This document shows positions 1 to 6,983 of a DNA stretch of 32,834 bases, piece by piece. The stretch lies in contig JBCBZE010000007.1 in NCBI GenBank assembly GCA_039815505.1, forward strand, positions 1 to 32,834, read 5' to 3'. Made by a program: the position numbers and the translations under genes. How positions within the stretch are numbered: position 1 is the stretch's first letter; the number at the start of each line of letters is the position of its first letter. This stretch comes from CANLWN01 sp039815505. Lineage in GTDB: Bacteria; Bacteroidota; Bacteroidia; Flavobacteriales; Flavobacteriaceae. The notes beneath the pieces are model-generated. The model had not been told where the DNA came from. It saw only the letters and a program-made list of their open reading frames with translations, and searched no databases.

Positions 1-1
1 T

Positions 2-718
2 AAAGAGGAAATCGTATCCAGTAGACTCAATAGTCTAAAAACCCTGCACAAAGCCCTCAAGGAAATTGATCATAGTGAGATAAATTCGTTTGTATCCGCT
101 TCTGCCATAGGCTTATACCCTAATTCCCTATCCAATTTTTATAAAGAAGATGAACATCGCATCGATCAAAGCTTTTTAGGTAAAGTTACCAAGGCATGGG
201 AGGAGGAGATAGATACTTTTGATACATTTAACTTTAACATAGTTAAAATAAGGATCGGTCTTGTGCTTTCCACTAAAGGTGGCGCCCTTCCGGAAATGGC
301 AAAACCAATAAACAACTTTGTTGGGGCCGCTTTTGGTTCCGGTAATCAGTGGCAATCATGGATTCATGCCGATGATCTTGCAAGGATGTTCCTTTTTGTT
401 TTGCAAAATGATCTACAAGGTGTTTTCAATGGAGTGGGCCCAAACCCGGTGACAAATTCCAAACTTACCAAGGAAATCGCCCAAGTGCTGAACAAACCGC
501 TTTTTCTTCCCAACATCCCAAGATTTGTTATGAGGACCCTATTAGGTGAAATGTCTTATCTATTGTTCGCCAGTCAACGTGTTAGTAGTAAAAAGATCGA
601 AGAAAAAGGTTTTGTTTTTGATTATCGCAATATTTGTAAGTCGCTAGAAAACCTATATTTGGAGAATAAGGGCCATAGCATACCTGAAAAAACATTCAAC
701 AAAGAATATGTATCCTAG
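2..718 (+). CDS. TIGR01777-family NAD(P)-dependent epimerase (5'-truncated)
   Basis: The reading frame is open from the left edge to the TAG at 716-718, so 238 C-terminal residues are present; the family is usually about 300 residues, so the N-terminal Rossmann nucleotide-binding glycine motif lies outside the window. Visible parts are a central SDR segment with FVSASAIGLYP (the S and Y of an SDR active site), the segment WIHADDLARMF that is typical of the family, and a C-terminal DUF1731-like tail (LFLPNIPRFVMRTLLGEMS). An internal ATG-only start would drop the SDR active-site part, so the gene must begin upstream. These YfcH/SDR39U1-like proteins are extended SDRs whose substrate is generally unknown. 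The gene is followed by an intrinsic terminator. The family is clear; the substrate cannot be told. Confidence 0.85.
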   Translation, partial: KEEIVSSRLNSLKTLHKALKEIDHSEINSFVSASAIGLYPNSLSNFYKEDEHRIDQSFLGKVTKAWEEEIDTFDTFNFNIVKIRIGLVLSTKGGALPEMAKPINNFVGAAFGSGNQWQSWIHADDLARMFLFVLQNDLQGVFNGVGPNPVTNSKLTKEIAQVLNKPLFLPNIPRFVMRTLLGEMSYLLFASQRVSSKKIEEKGFVFDYRNICKSLENLYLENKGHSIPEKTFNKEYVS

Positions 719-748
719 GAACTAATTCAATACTTCAATAAATGTATT

Positions 749-783
749 AAAAAATATCCCGTTAAAGACGGGATATTTTTTTT
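749..783 (+). terminator. Intrinsic terminator after the epimerase gene
   Basis: A hairpin with arms AATATCCCGT and ACGGGATATT around a TAAAG loop is followed by a run of T. It begins about 30 bases after the stop codon and separates this gene from grpE. Confidence 0.85.
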
Positions 784-800
784 GTAAAAAATGGTGACAT

Positions 801-833
801 TTTGACATTTTTAAAGAATTGGCAGTACTTTTG
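801..833 (+). promoter_or_regulatory. grpE-dnaJ promoter: Bacteroidota -33/-7, overlapping a sigma-54-like element
   Basis: TTTG at 801-804 and TACTTTTG at 826-833 are separated by 21 bases, which matches the Bacteroidota housekeeping promoter (TTTG / TAnnTTTG). Transcription would start near 840, about 30 bases before the grpE ATG. The same bases also contain TGGCAG-N5-TTGCC (820-835), with GG and GC separated by exactly 10 bases, as in a sigma-54 -24/-12 promoter (consensus TGGCAC-N5-TTGCW). Both readings come directly from the sequence; which sigma factor is used is inference. No CIRCE repeat was seen. Confidence 0.6.
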
Positions 834-869
834 CCTTCTTTAATTCTGAGTATTTAAAAGGTATACTAA

Positions 870-1421
870 ATGAGTAAAAAAAGTAAGGTAGAAGAGATAG
901 ACGAAATTACTTCTGACGAACAGGTACAGGAAGATATGGATAATGTTACCGAGGAAGCGTTGGACGAACTAACAGTGGAAGAAAAACTTCAGGAAGAATT
1001 AGCTAAGGAAAAGGATAAGTTTTTGCGTCTTTTTGCGGAATTTGAAAATTATAAAAAGCGCACTTCCAAAGAACGTATGGAGCTTTTTAAAACCGCGGGA
1101 CAAGAAGTGATCGTATCCCTATTGCCCGTTTTGGATGATTTTGACAGAGCCCTTAAGGAACTCTCCAAGTCAGATGATAAAGAAATGTTCAAAGGTGTGG
1201 AACTCATCCAAAATAAATTTAGTGAAACCCTTAAAACCAAGGGGCTACAAGAAATAAAGATAAAGCAGGGAGACGCTTTTGACGCAGAAGTCCATGATGC
1301 CATTACCCAGATACCTGCGCCCAATAAAAAGCTTAAGGGAAAGGTTTTGGACGTTGTTGAAAAAGGCTTTACACTCGGGGACAAAATTATAAGACACCCA
1401 AAAGTAGTAGTAGGGAATTAA
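870..1421 (+). CDS. grpE: Nucleotide exchange factor GrpE
   Basis: 183 residues. GrpE is the dimeric co-chaperone that releases ADP from DnaK and works with DnaJ in the cytoplasmic Hsp70 cycle. The first 45 or so residues are acidic and probably disordered. A long charged coiled-coil helix follows (about 40-95, including FAEFENYKKRTSKER), then the four-helix segment (LLPVLDDFDRAL) and the C-terminal beta domain (DAEVHDAITQIP and VVEKGFTLGDKIIRHPKVVVG), which is the diagnostic GrpE signature. Length is normal for the family (about 180-200). It forms an operon with dnaJ, 9 bases downstream, behind the promoter at 801-833. dnaK is not in the window. The ATG at 870 follows an A-rich leader, as is common in Bacteroidota. 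Confidence 0.97.
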   Translation: MSKKSKVEEIDEITSDEQVQEDMDNVTEEALDELTVEEKLQEELAKEKDKFLRLFAEFENYKKRTSKERMELFKTAGQEVIVSLLPVLDDFDRALKELSKSDDKEMFKGVELIQNKFSETLKTKGLQEIKIKQGDAFDAEVHDAITQIPAPNKKLKGKVLDVVEKGFTLGDKIIRHPKVVVGN

Positions 1422-1430
1422 AAATAGTTT

Positions 1431-2546
1431 ATGAAGGAGGATTATTATGAAATATTGGGTGTTGGCAAAAGTGCCACTGCCGCCGAGATAAAGAAAGCGT
1501 ATCGGAAGAAAGCGATAGAGTATCATCCGGATAAGAATCCCGGTGATACTAAAGCGGAGGAAATGTTCAAAAAAGCCGCGGAAGCTTATGAGGTATTGAG
1601 CGACCCTGATAAAAAGGCCCGCTATGATCAATACGGCCATGCTGCTTTCGAAGGCGGTGGTTTTGGAGGTGGCGGTATGAATATGGATGATATTTTCAGT
1701 CAGTTCGGTGATATTTTTGGTAGTGCTTTTGGAGGCGGTTTTAGCGGTTTTGGTGGTTTTGGTGGTGGCGGTCAACGAAGGGTAAAAGGTAGTAATCTAA
1801 GGATAAGGGTTAAGCTTACCCTAGCTGAAGTCGCCAATGGTGTAGAGAAAAAAGTAAAAGTCCGTAGAAAAAAACAAGCGTCCGGTGTAACCTATAAAAC
1901 CTGTCCTACTTGTAATGGTGCCGGCCAGGTAACCAAAATTACCAATACAATTCTGGGGAGAATGCAAACAGCGGCGACCTGTAGTACATGTGGGGGTAGT
2001 GGTCAAATCTTGGATAAACGGCCCAACGATGCGGATTCTCAGGGATTAAAGGTGATAGAGGAAACCGTATCCATTAAAATTCCGGCCGGGGTAGAAGAGG
2101 GGATGCAGTTAAAAGTGCCCAATAAAGGAAACGAGGCACCCGGCAATGGAGTGCCGGGAGACCTTCTGGTAGCCATAGAGACCGAAGATCATGCAACCTT
2201 AAAGCGAGAAGGGGATAACTTGCATTATGATCTTTACATAAGTATTTCTGAGGCTGTTTTAGGTACTTCAAAGGAAATAGATGCCGTTACGGGAAAAGTG
2301 AGGATAAAATTGGAGCCCGGTATCCAATCCGGTAAAATACTTCGATTACGTGGTAAGGGAATATCCAGTATTAACGGTTATGGTAGCGGAGACCTATTGG
2401 TCCACGTTAATGTTTGGACACCAAAAGAGCTGAACAAGGAGCAAAAAGACTTTTTTGAACGGATGCAGGGTGATGGAAACTTTGAACCAAGGCCTGAAAA
2501 ATCGGATAAGTCGTTCTTTGAAAAAGTTAAAGATATGTTCTCATAA
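1431..2546 (+). CDS. dnaJ: Chaperone DnaJ (Hsp40) with shortened zinc-finger domain
   Basis: 371 residues. DnaJ delivers unfolded clients to DnaK and stimulates its ATPase through the J domain. Visible in order: J domain (about 1-70) with the catalytic HPD at 32-34, a G/F-rich linker (about 74-116), a cysteine-rich domain, and the two C-terminal client-binding beta domains with GxxGDLLV motifs. The cysteine-rich region carries only two CxxCxGxG motifs (CPTCNGAG from 158 and CSTCGGSG from 184), whereas the classical type I DnaJ has four. It can therefore bind one zinc ion at most rather than two. From memory, this reduced form is usual in Flavobacteriia. It is cotranscribed with grpE and followed by two terminators. 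Confidence 0.96.
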   Translation: MKEDYYEILGVGKSATAAEIKKAYRKKAIEYHPDKNPGDTKAEEMFKKAAEAYEVLSDPDKKARYDQYGHAAFEGGGFGGGGMNMDDIFSQFGDIFGSAFGGGFSGFGGFGGGGQRRVKGSNLRIRVKLTLAEVANGVEKKVKVRRKKQASGVTYKTCPTCNGAGQVTKITNTILGRMQTAATCSTCGGSGQILDKRPNDADSQGLKVIEETVSIKIPAGVEEGMQLKVPNKGNEAPGNGVPGDLLVAIETEDHATLKREGDNLHYDLYISISEAVLGTSKEIDAVTGKVRIKLEPGIQSGKILRLRGKGISSINGYGSGDLLVHVNVWTPKELNKEQKDFFERMQGDGNFEPRPEKSDKSFFEKVKDMFS

Positions 2547-2588
2547 CGAAATTAAGTTTCCTTTTTAAATAAAAAACGTATATTTGGT

Positions 2589-2620
2589 TTAATATTGGGA
2601 AACCAATATTAATTTTCTTT
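2589..2620 (+). terminator. First intrinsic terminator after dnaJ
   Basis: A perfect 10-base stem, TTAATATTGG and CCAATATTAA, closes a GAAA tetraloop (GNRA type) and is followed by TTTTCTTTTTC. The stem is AT-rich, so it may be leaky on its own. Confidence 0.7.
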
Positions 2621-2637
2621 TTCATAGCAATTTTTTT

Positions 2638-2676
2638 CCCATCCTTAATCTTTTTAAGGGTGGGTTTTGTTTTTTA
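2638..2676 (+). terminator. Second intrinsic terminator after dnaJ
   Basis: Arms CCCATCCTTAA and TTAAGGGTGGG (one G-T pair) are followed by TTTTGTTTTTT. This is a stronger stem than the one just upstream. The rest of the gap to 2921 shows no gene or clear element. Confidence 0.85.
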
Positions 2677-2921
2677 ATGGATTCCCTGTCCCTATCGACT
2701 TCTAAAAATCAAAATCGCCTCATATGTCAATATTTCCATATTTTGAAGTCTATGCGTTATCCATTTAAGCTTTATTTTTAGTCCAATCCTATGCTTTGGT
2801 AATTGGAGGTGATAAACGGTAACTGCCTATACCAGTTATATTTTACCTATTTCGTTAAATTCATAATCGTACATTTTCAGTTCATTTCATATAAAACAGG
2901 ATGTCTTTTAAAGCATTTCTA

Positions 2922-2929
2922 TATCTTTG
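2922..2929 (+). promoter_or_regulatory. -7 element TATCTTTG of the ABC-MscS-regulator operon
   Basis: TATCTTTG fits the Bacteroidota -7 consensus TAnnTTTG and lies 14 bases before the ATG at 2944, giving a very short leader. No clear -33 TTTG is present. The element argues against the longer frame that opens at 2803, which would begin upstream of this promoter. Confidence 0.55.
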
Positions 2930-2943
2930 GCAAAATTGCTTAC

Positions 2944-3879
2944 ATGGACAATATTTTGGTCACTAAGGAGGTCACCAAACAGTATGGAAACTACCTTGCG
3001 CTCAACAAAGTTTCCTTGGAAATCCCAAAGAATAGTATTTACGGACTTTTAGGTCCTAACGGTGCTGGAAAAACTACGCTTATACGGATAATCAACCAAA
3101 TCACCTTTCCCGATAAGGGCGAGGTATATTTTGACGGAGAACCTTTACAGGGCCATCATATTGCCATGATAGGCTATTTGCCTGAGGAAAGGGGACTCTA
3201 TAAGAGTATGAAGGTTGGAGAGCAAGCTTTGTATTTGGCGCAGTTAAAAGGATTGAACAAATCTGAGGCCAAGAGGAGATTGAAGATTTGGTTCGATAAA
3301 TTTGAAATTGGGGATTGGTGGAATAAGAAAGTGCAGGAACTGTCCAAAGGAATGGCACAGAAGATACAATTTATAGTTACCGTACTGCATGAACCCAAAC
3401 TTTTAATTTTTGACGAACCGTTTAGCGGGTTCGACCCTATAAATGCCAATATCATAAAGGACGAAATCCTTAAACTTAAGGATAATGGGGCATCTATTAT
3501 ATTTTCCACACACAGAATGGAATCTGTTGAAGAGCTGTGCGAGTATATTGCATTGATTCATGAATCTGAAAAAATATTGGATGGAAAATTGTCCGATATC
3601 AAAAAAGAGTATAAGAACAATATTTTTACGGTAGGACTGGAGGTAAAAAACGGAGATACCTTATCAAAGGAGCTTTCGGATAAATTCCATGTAAAATCAT
3701 CCAGTTTCGATGCTGTTACCGGGCAGTTGGACCTAATGGTACAATTGCCGTCCGATGATACAAGGAATCTACTGGACCAACTATCTTCAAAAGCCAAGAT
3801 CAATCATTTTGTGGAGACCATACCTTCGGCTAATGATATATTTATACAAACAGTTCAAAACAAGGGTAAGGATGAATAA
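2944..3879 (+). CDS. ABC transporter ATP-binding protein (NatA-like, ABC-2 export type)
   Basis: 311 residues from the ATG at 2944. It energises the permease encoded next to it. Visible motifs: Walker A GPNGAGKTT at 37-45, an ABC signature in the form LSKGMAQK from 133, Walker B LLIFDEP with D157 and catalytic E158, and the switch histidine H190 in FSTH. The C-terminal about 90 residues form a DUF4162-like accessory domain, typical of NatA/CcmA-like ATPases. The frame extends upstream to 2803, but the extra 47 residues resemble translated intergenic sequence and lie before the -7 element, so I chose 2944. The gene overlaps the permease start by 8 bases, which suggests coupled translation. The substrate is unknown; the NatAB class includes Na+ exporters. 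Confidence 0.93.
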   Translation: MDNILVTKEVTKQYGNYLALNKVSLEIPKNSIYGLLGPNGAGKTTLIRIINQITFPDKGEVYFDGEPLQGHHIAMIGYLPEERGLYKSMKVGEQALYLAQLKGLNKSEAKRRLKIWFDKFEIGDWWNKKVQELSKGMAQKIQFIVTVLHEPKLLIFDEPFSGFDPINANIIKDEILKLKDNGASIIFSTHRMESVEELCEYIALIHESEKILDGKLSDIKKEYKNNIFTVGLEVKNGDTLSKELSDKFHVKSSSFDAVTGQLDLMVQLPSDDTRNLLDQLSSKAKINHFVETIPSANDIFIQTVQNKGKDE

Positions 3880-5209
3880 ACTGGGACTTATTATAAAAAG
3901 GGAATATTTGGCCAAGGTTCGCAATAGATCCTTTGTTATTATGACTTTCTTGAGCCCCATTTTAATGGTGGGTATGGTGGTGCTCATTGTATATTTAACG
4001 AAGGTGAACGATAGTGAAAAAAGAATTATTTCCGTTTTAAACGAGAGTAATTACTTTTCCAATGATTTTATCACCACAGAGAGTACATCCTATGTAAACT
4101 TCAAGGATATCGATTTAAAAACAGCAAAAGACTCAACAGCAAATATGGGCTATTACGGCCTTTTACATATTCCTAATGAGAAAGATTTGGAAACGGTTGC
4201 CGAGCGTTCTTTTTTCTTTACCAAAGAAGCACCCAGTACGTCCACATTGGACAAATTGGAATCTATTTTTCAAGAACGCTTAAAGCAAAGAAAATTATTG
4301 AACCTAGGGGTTTCCAGCGAGGAGTTTGCTGCTATGGACGATGCCTACGAGATGAATACGGCCACCTTTGCCGGACAACAAAATTTAAAGGGTATCAATG
4401 AGATAAAGGCATTTATTGGTGGTGGCTTTGGTTATTTGATCATGATGTTTATAATTATTTATGGTGGCTTTGTAATGCGCAGCGTGATAGAAGAAAAGAC
4501 AAGTAGGATCATAGAGGTAATTATATCTTCCGTTAAACCTTTTCAATTAATGCTTGGTAAGATTATTGGAACTTCTTTGGCGGGAATTACGCAATTTGCC
4601 ATTTGGATAGTATCCGCAGTACTTTTGTTGACCCTTGTACTGGTAATTTTTGACATTGATCCGCAAAGTGTGGGTGCGGTGTCAAGTCTGCCCACGGGTA
4701 CTTCTGCGAACATTGCACCTACAACCCCCAGTGTTGATTCTATACAGTTATATGCCAATGAACTTTTAAATATCCCTTGGGCAACATTGATTGGTTTTTT
4801 TATCATCTACTTTATGCTTGGCTACCTCATTTATAGTTCTATCTATGCTGCTATTGGGGCTGCGGTGGATAACGAGACGGATACCCAACAGTTTATATTC
4901 CCCATTATTCTTCCCTTGATGTTGGCTATTTATGTAGGTTTCTTTTCTGTTTTTGGCAATCCGCACGGACCTATCGCCGTAGGGTTTTCTTTGTTTCCCC
5001 TAACCTCGCCCATTGTAATGCTTATGCGTTTACCCGGAGGTATAGGTGAAGGCGGAGTTCCCCTTTGGCAGCTTTTAACATCTATTGTGTTGTTGATTGT
5101 TTCTTTTTTGGGTATTGTATGGTTAGCGGCCAAGATTTATCGCGTAGGCATTTTGATGTACGGAAAAAAGCCTAGCTATAAGGAACTGTATAAATGGTTA
5201 AGATATTGA
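3872..5209 (+). CDS. ABC-2 type permease (NatB-like)
   Basis: 445 residues from the ATG at 3872. It starts MNKLGLIIKREYLAKVRNRSF, the usual cytoplasmic opening of ABC-2 permeases, followed by one membrane helix (about residues 25-47). A large periplasmic domain covers about 48-180. Five or so further membrane helices follow, beginning at FGYLIMMFIIIYGGFVMRSV, with the conserved EEKTSRIIEVIISSVKPFQLMLGKI coupling region split between two helices. It pairs with the ATPase upstream (8-base overlap). MscS starts 1 base after the stop codon. An alternative start at 3755 lies inside the ATPase gene and is not credible. The exported substrate is unknown. Confidence 0.9.
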   Translation: MNKLGLIIKREYLAKVRNRSFVIMTFLSPILMVGMVVLIVYLTKVNDSEKRIISVLNESNYFSNDFITTESTSYVNFKDIDLKTAKDSTANMGYYGLLHIPNEKDLETVAERSFFFTKEAPSTSTLDKLESIFQERLKQRKLLNLGVSSEEFAAMDDAYEMNTATFAGQQNLKGINEIKAFIGGGFGYLIMMFIIIYGGFVMRSVIEEKTSRIIEVIISSVKPFQLMLGKIIGTSLAGITQFAIWIVSAVLLLTLVLVIFDIDPQSVGAVSSLPTGTSANIAPTTPSVDSIQLYANELLNIPWATLIGFFIIYFMLGYLIYSSIYAAIGAAVDNETDTQQFIFPIILPLMLAIYVGFFSVFGNPHGPIAVGFSLFPLTSPIVMLMRLPGGIGEGGVPLWQLLTSIVLLIVSFLGIVWLAAKIYRVGILMYGKKPSYKELYKWLRY

Positions 5210-5210
5210 T

Positions 5211-6077
5211 ATGGAAAGGTTACAGGATATTTTCTCGGCGATAAAGAGCTTTTTGCAATATAAGATATACGATAGCGATGATATACACATCACTATAGGA
5301 ACGCTGCTCACCATTATCGTTGCTTTGATAATAATAACCTATACGTTAAGGCTTGTTCGCCGTTTGGTGACCGCTAAATTACCAGAAGAGGACAAAAATA
5401 AATTTGAGAGTATTTTCGGTTTCCTAAAATACCTTTTTTACATATTGATCGTAGTAACGATACTGCATTCCTCCGGGGTTAATTTAACCGTACTTCTTAC
5501 TGCTTCCGCCGCTCTTTTTGTTGGGTTGGGCTTTGCTTTGCAATACCTGTTTCAAGATATTATTTCGGGAATTTTGATTATTCTGGACCAATCCTTGCAC
5601 GTTGGTGATATTATCGAGGTGGAAGGTAAAGTGGGTAGGGTCTTTGAAATCCGCCTACGGACTACCAGGGCGCTTACAAGGGATGACAAAGTAATTGTAA
5701 TCCCCAACCATAAATTTTTAACCGATAGTATTTATAATTATACCCAAAACCATAAAACTACCCGGGAGAGTGTTAAGGTAGGAGTTGCCTATGGCAGCGA
5801 TGTGCAGTTGGTCACTAAAATTTTGGAAGAAGTGGCTCAATCACAGAAAAGTGTTTTAAAAAGCCCAAAACCCTTTATTTTATTTGAGGATTTCGGTGAT
5901 TCCGCCCTTTTGTTCGCCCTAAATTATTATATCTCCGATAGTTTCTCCGATCCAAAAATAAAAAGCGAAATGCGGTATAAAATAGAAGCCAAATTTAGAG
6001 AGCACAATATTACCATTCCTTTTCCGCAAAGGGATGTACACGTATATGGACAACAAATAAACGCACGGACAGAATAG
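5211..6077 (+). CDS. Small-conductance mechanosensitive channel, MscS family
   Basis: 288 residues, close to E. coli MscS (286). MscS channels open under membrane tension and release solutes during hypo-osmotic shock. Three membrane helices are visible at roughly 26-48, 65-88 and 92-115. The pore helix region has the Gly/Ala-rich pattern ASAALFVGLGFALQYLFQD. The beta domain follows (HVGDIIEVEGKVGRVFEI and VIVIPNHKF), then the alpha/beta domain ending in IPFPQRDVHV, the family's characteristic end. It starts 1 base after the ABC permease stop, so it is translated as part of the same operon, which suggests a shared envelope or osmotic role. Confidence 0.95.
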   Translation: MERLQDIFSAIKSFLQYKIYDSDDIHITIGTLLTIIVALIIITYTLRLVRRLVTAKLPEEDKNKFESIFGFLKYLFYILIVVTILHSSGVNLTVLLTASAALFVGLGFALQYLFQDIISGILIILDQSLHVGDIIEVEGKVGRVFEIRLRTTRALTRDDKVIVIPNHKFLTDSIYNYTQNHKTTRESVKVGVAYGSDVQLVTKILEEVAQSQKSVLKSPKPFILFEDFGDSALLFALNYYISDSFSDPKIKSEMRYKIEAKFREHNITIPFPQRDVHVYGQQINARTE

Positions 6078-6101
6078 TTTCCAGGAAGATTACCGATATA
6101 C

Positions 6102-6971
6102 ATGATAAAGCACTTAGGTGGTTATTTGTTTTTTTTGTTTGCAATCGCAAATTGCTTTTCCCAAAGTGGGGACCTCTTAAGGGCGGAATATACCTTGGTC
6201 CCCGAAAACGATTCTGGCGTACGAACGTCAAGGTATCGGTTTTTAGCAAATGTCCCCATAAAGCTAAACGAGAATGCCCTGCTAATCACAGGTGCGGAAT
6301 ACAGTACCGTGGATTTGGATATTTCTACCGATTTGCCATTTGATAAACGGGAACTCGAAAGACTTCGCATTGTTGATCTAAATTTAGGTTATGTGGTTAA
6401 ATTTGCGCCCGAATGGCGGTTTATCGGTATTCTTACCCCAAGATTGGCGTCTAATTTTATTGAGGGTGTGGAGAGTAATGATTTTAGATTAAATATAACG
6501 ACCTCTGCCTTACAGGACAAAAGAGATGTCGATAAACCATATCGATTACTTTTGGGATTGACCTTTAATAGTGCTACCGGATTACCGTTTCCATTACCGT
6601 TGGTTAGATACGAAAGAAGGTTCCGGCCCAATTGGTCCTTTGCTCTGGGAATTCCAAGAACACACCTAAGGTACCATCTTAAGAAACATACCTTTCAACT
6701 GGGTGCATTGTTAGATGGTTATTTTATAAACTTACAAGATGATATTGTACTTTCCGGAGATGCTTTAGGGTCTACGGTTTCCTTATCCGCAGTGGTGGGA
6801 ACTGTGGGATATCAGTATAATTTCACCGATATCATTTCTTTTTATGGTTTTGTGGGGTACTCTTTTGCACAAGGTACTGTCCTAAGAAATGATCAACGGG
6901 ATAATGTTTTTACATTAAATGATCAAGGAAATATTTATTTTAGAACTGGATTTAAGATAGCAATTTTTTAA
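6102..6971 (+). CDS. DUF6268-type outer-membrane beta-barrel protein
   Basis: 289 residues with an N-terminal signal peptide (about 1-20, hydrophobic LFFLFAIANCFSQ). The rest is a series of alternating amphipathic strands, such as RFLANVPIKL, LRIVDLNLGYVVKF, WRFIGILTPRL and YRLLLGLTFN, and it ends with an aromatic strand (YFRTGFKIAIF), as outer-membrane barrels do. It resembles the family annotated DUF6268 in Bacteroidota, whose function is not known. It sits 24 bases after mscS and 12 bases before the response regulator, so it belongs to the same transcript. It might be a porin-like partner or a sensor of envelope state; this is inference. Confidence 0.75.
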   Translation: MIKHLGGYLFFLFAIANCFSQSGDLLRAEYTLVPENDSGVRTSRYRFLANVPIKLNENALLITGAEYSTVDLDISTDLPFDKRELERLRIVDLNLGYVVKFAPEWRFIGILTPRLASNFIEGVESNDFRLNITTSALQDKRDVDKPYRLLLGLTFNSATGLPFPLPLVRYERRFRPNWSFALGIPRTHLRYHLKKHTFQLGALLDGYFINLQDDIVLSGDALGSTVSLSAVVGTVGYQYNFTDIISFYGFVGYSFAQGTVLRNDQRDNVFTLNDQGNIYFRTGFKIAIF

Positions 6972-6983
6972 AAAGTTTAAGAT

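Noticed and set aside
1049..1775. Long minus-strand frames opposite grpE and dnaJ
   Set aside because: They are shadows of strongly supported genes and have low-complexity, non-family sequence; no start signals.
2695..2750. Imperfect inverted repeat GACTTC...GAAGTC upstream of the ABC operon
   Set aside because: Long, AT-rich loop with unpaired bulges; not a convincing terminator, riboswitch or operator.
2922..2940. Possible sigma-54 site TTTGGCAAAATTGC before the ABC operon
   Set aside because: GG and GC are separated by 7 bases, not the required 10.
2803..2943. Upstream extension of the ABC ATPase frame to 2803
   Set aside because: The 47 extra residues look like translated intergenic sequence and precede the -7 element at 2922-2929; family members start near the MDNILVTKEV residues.
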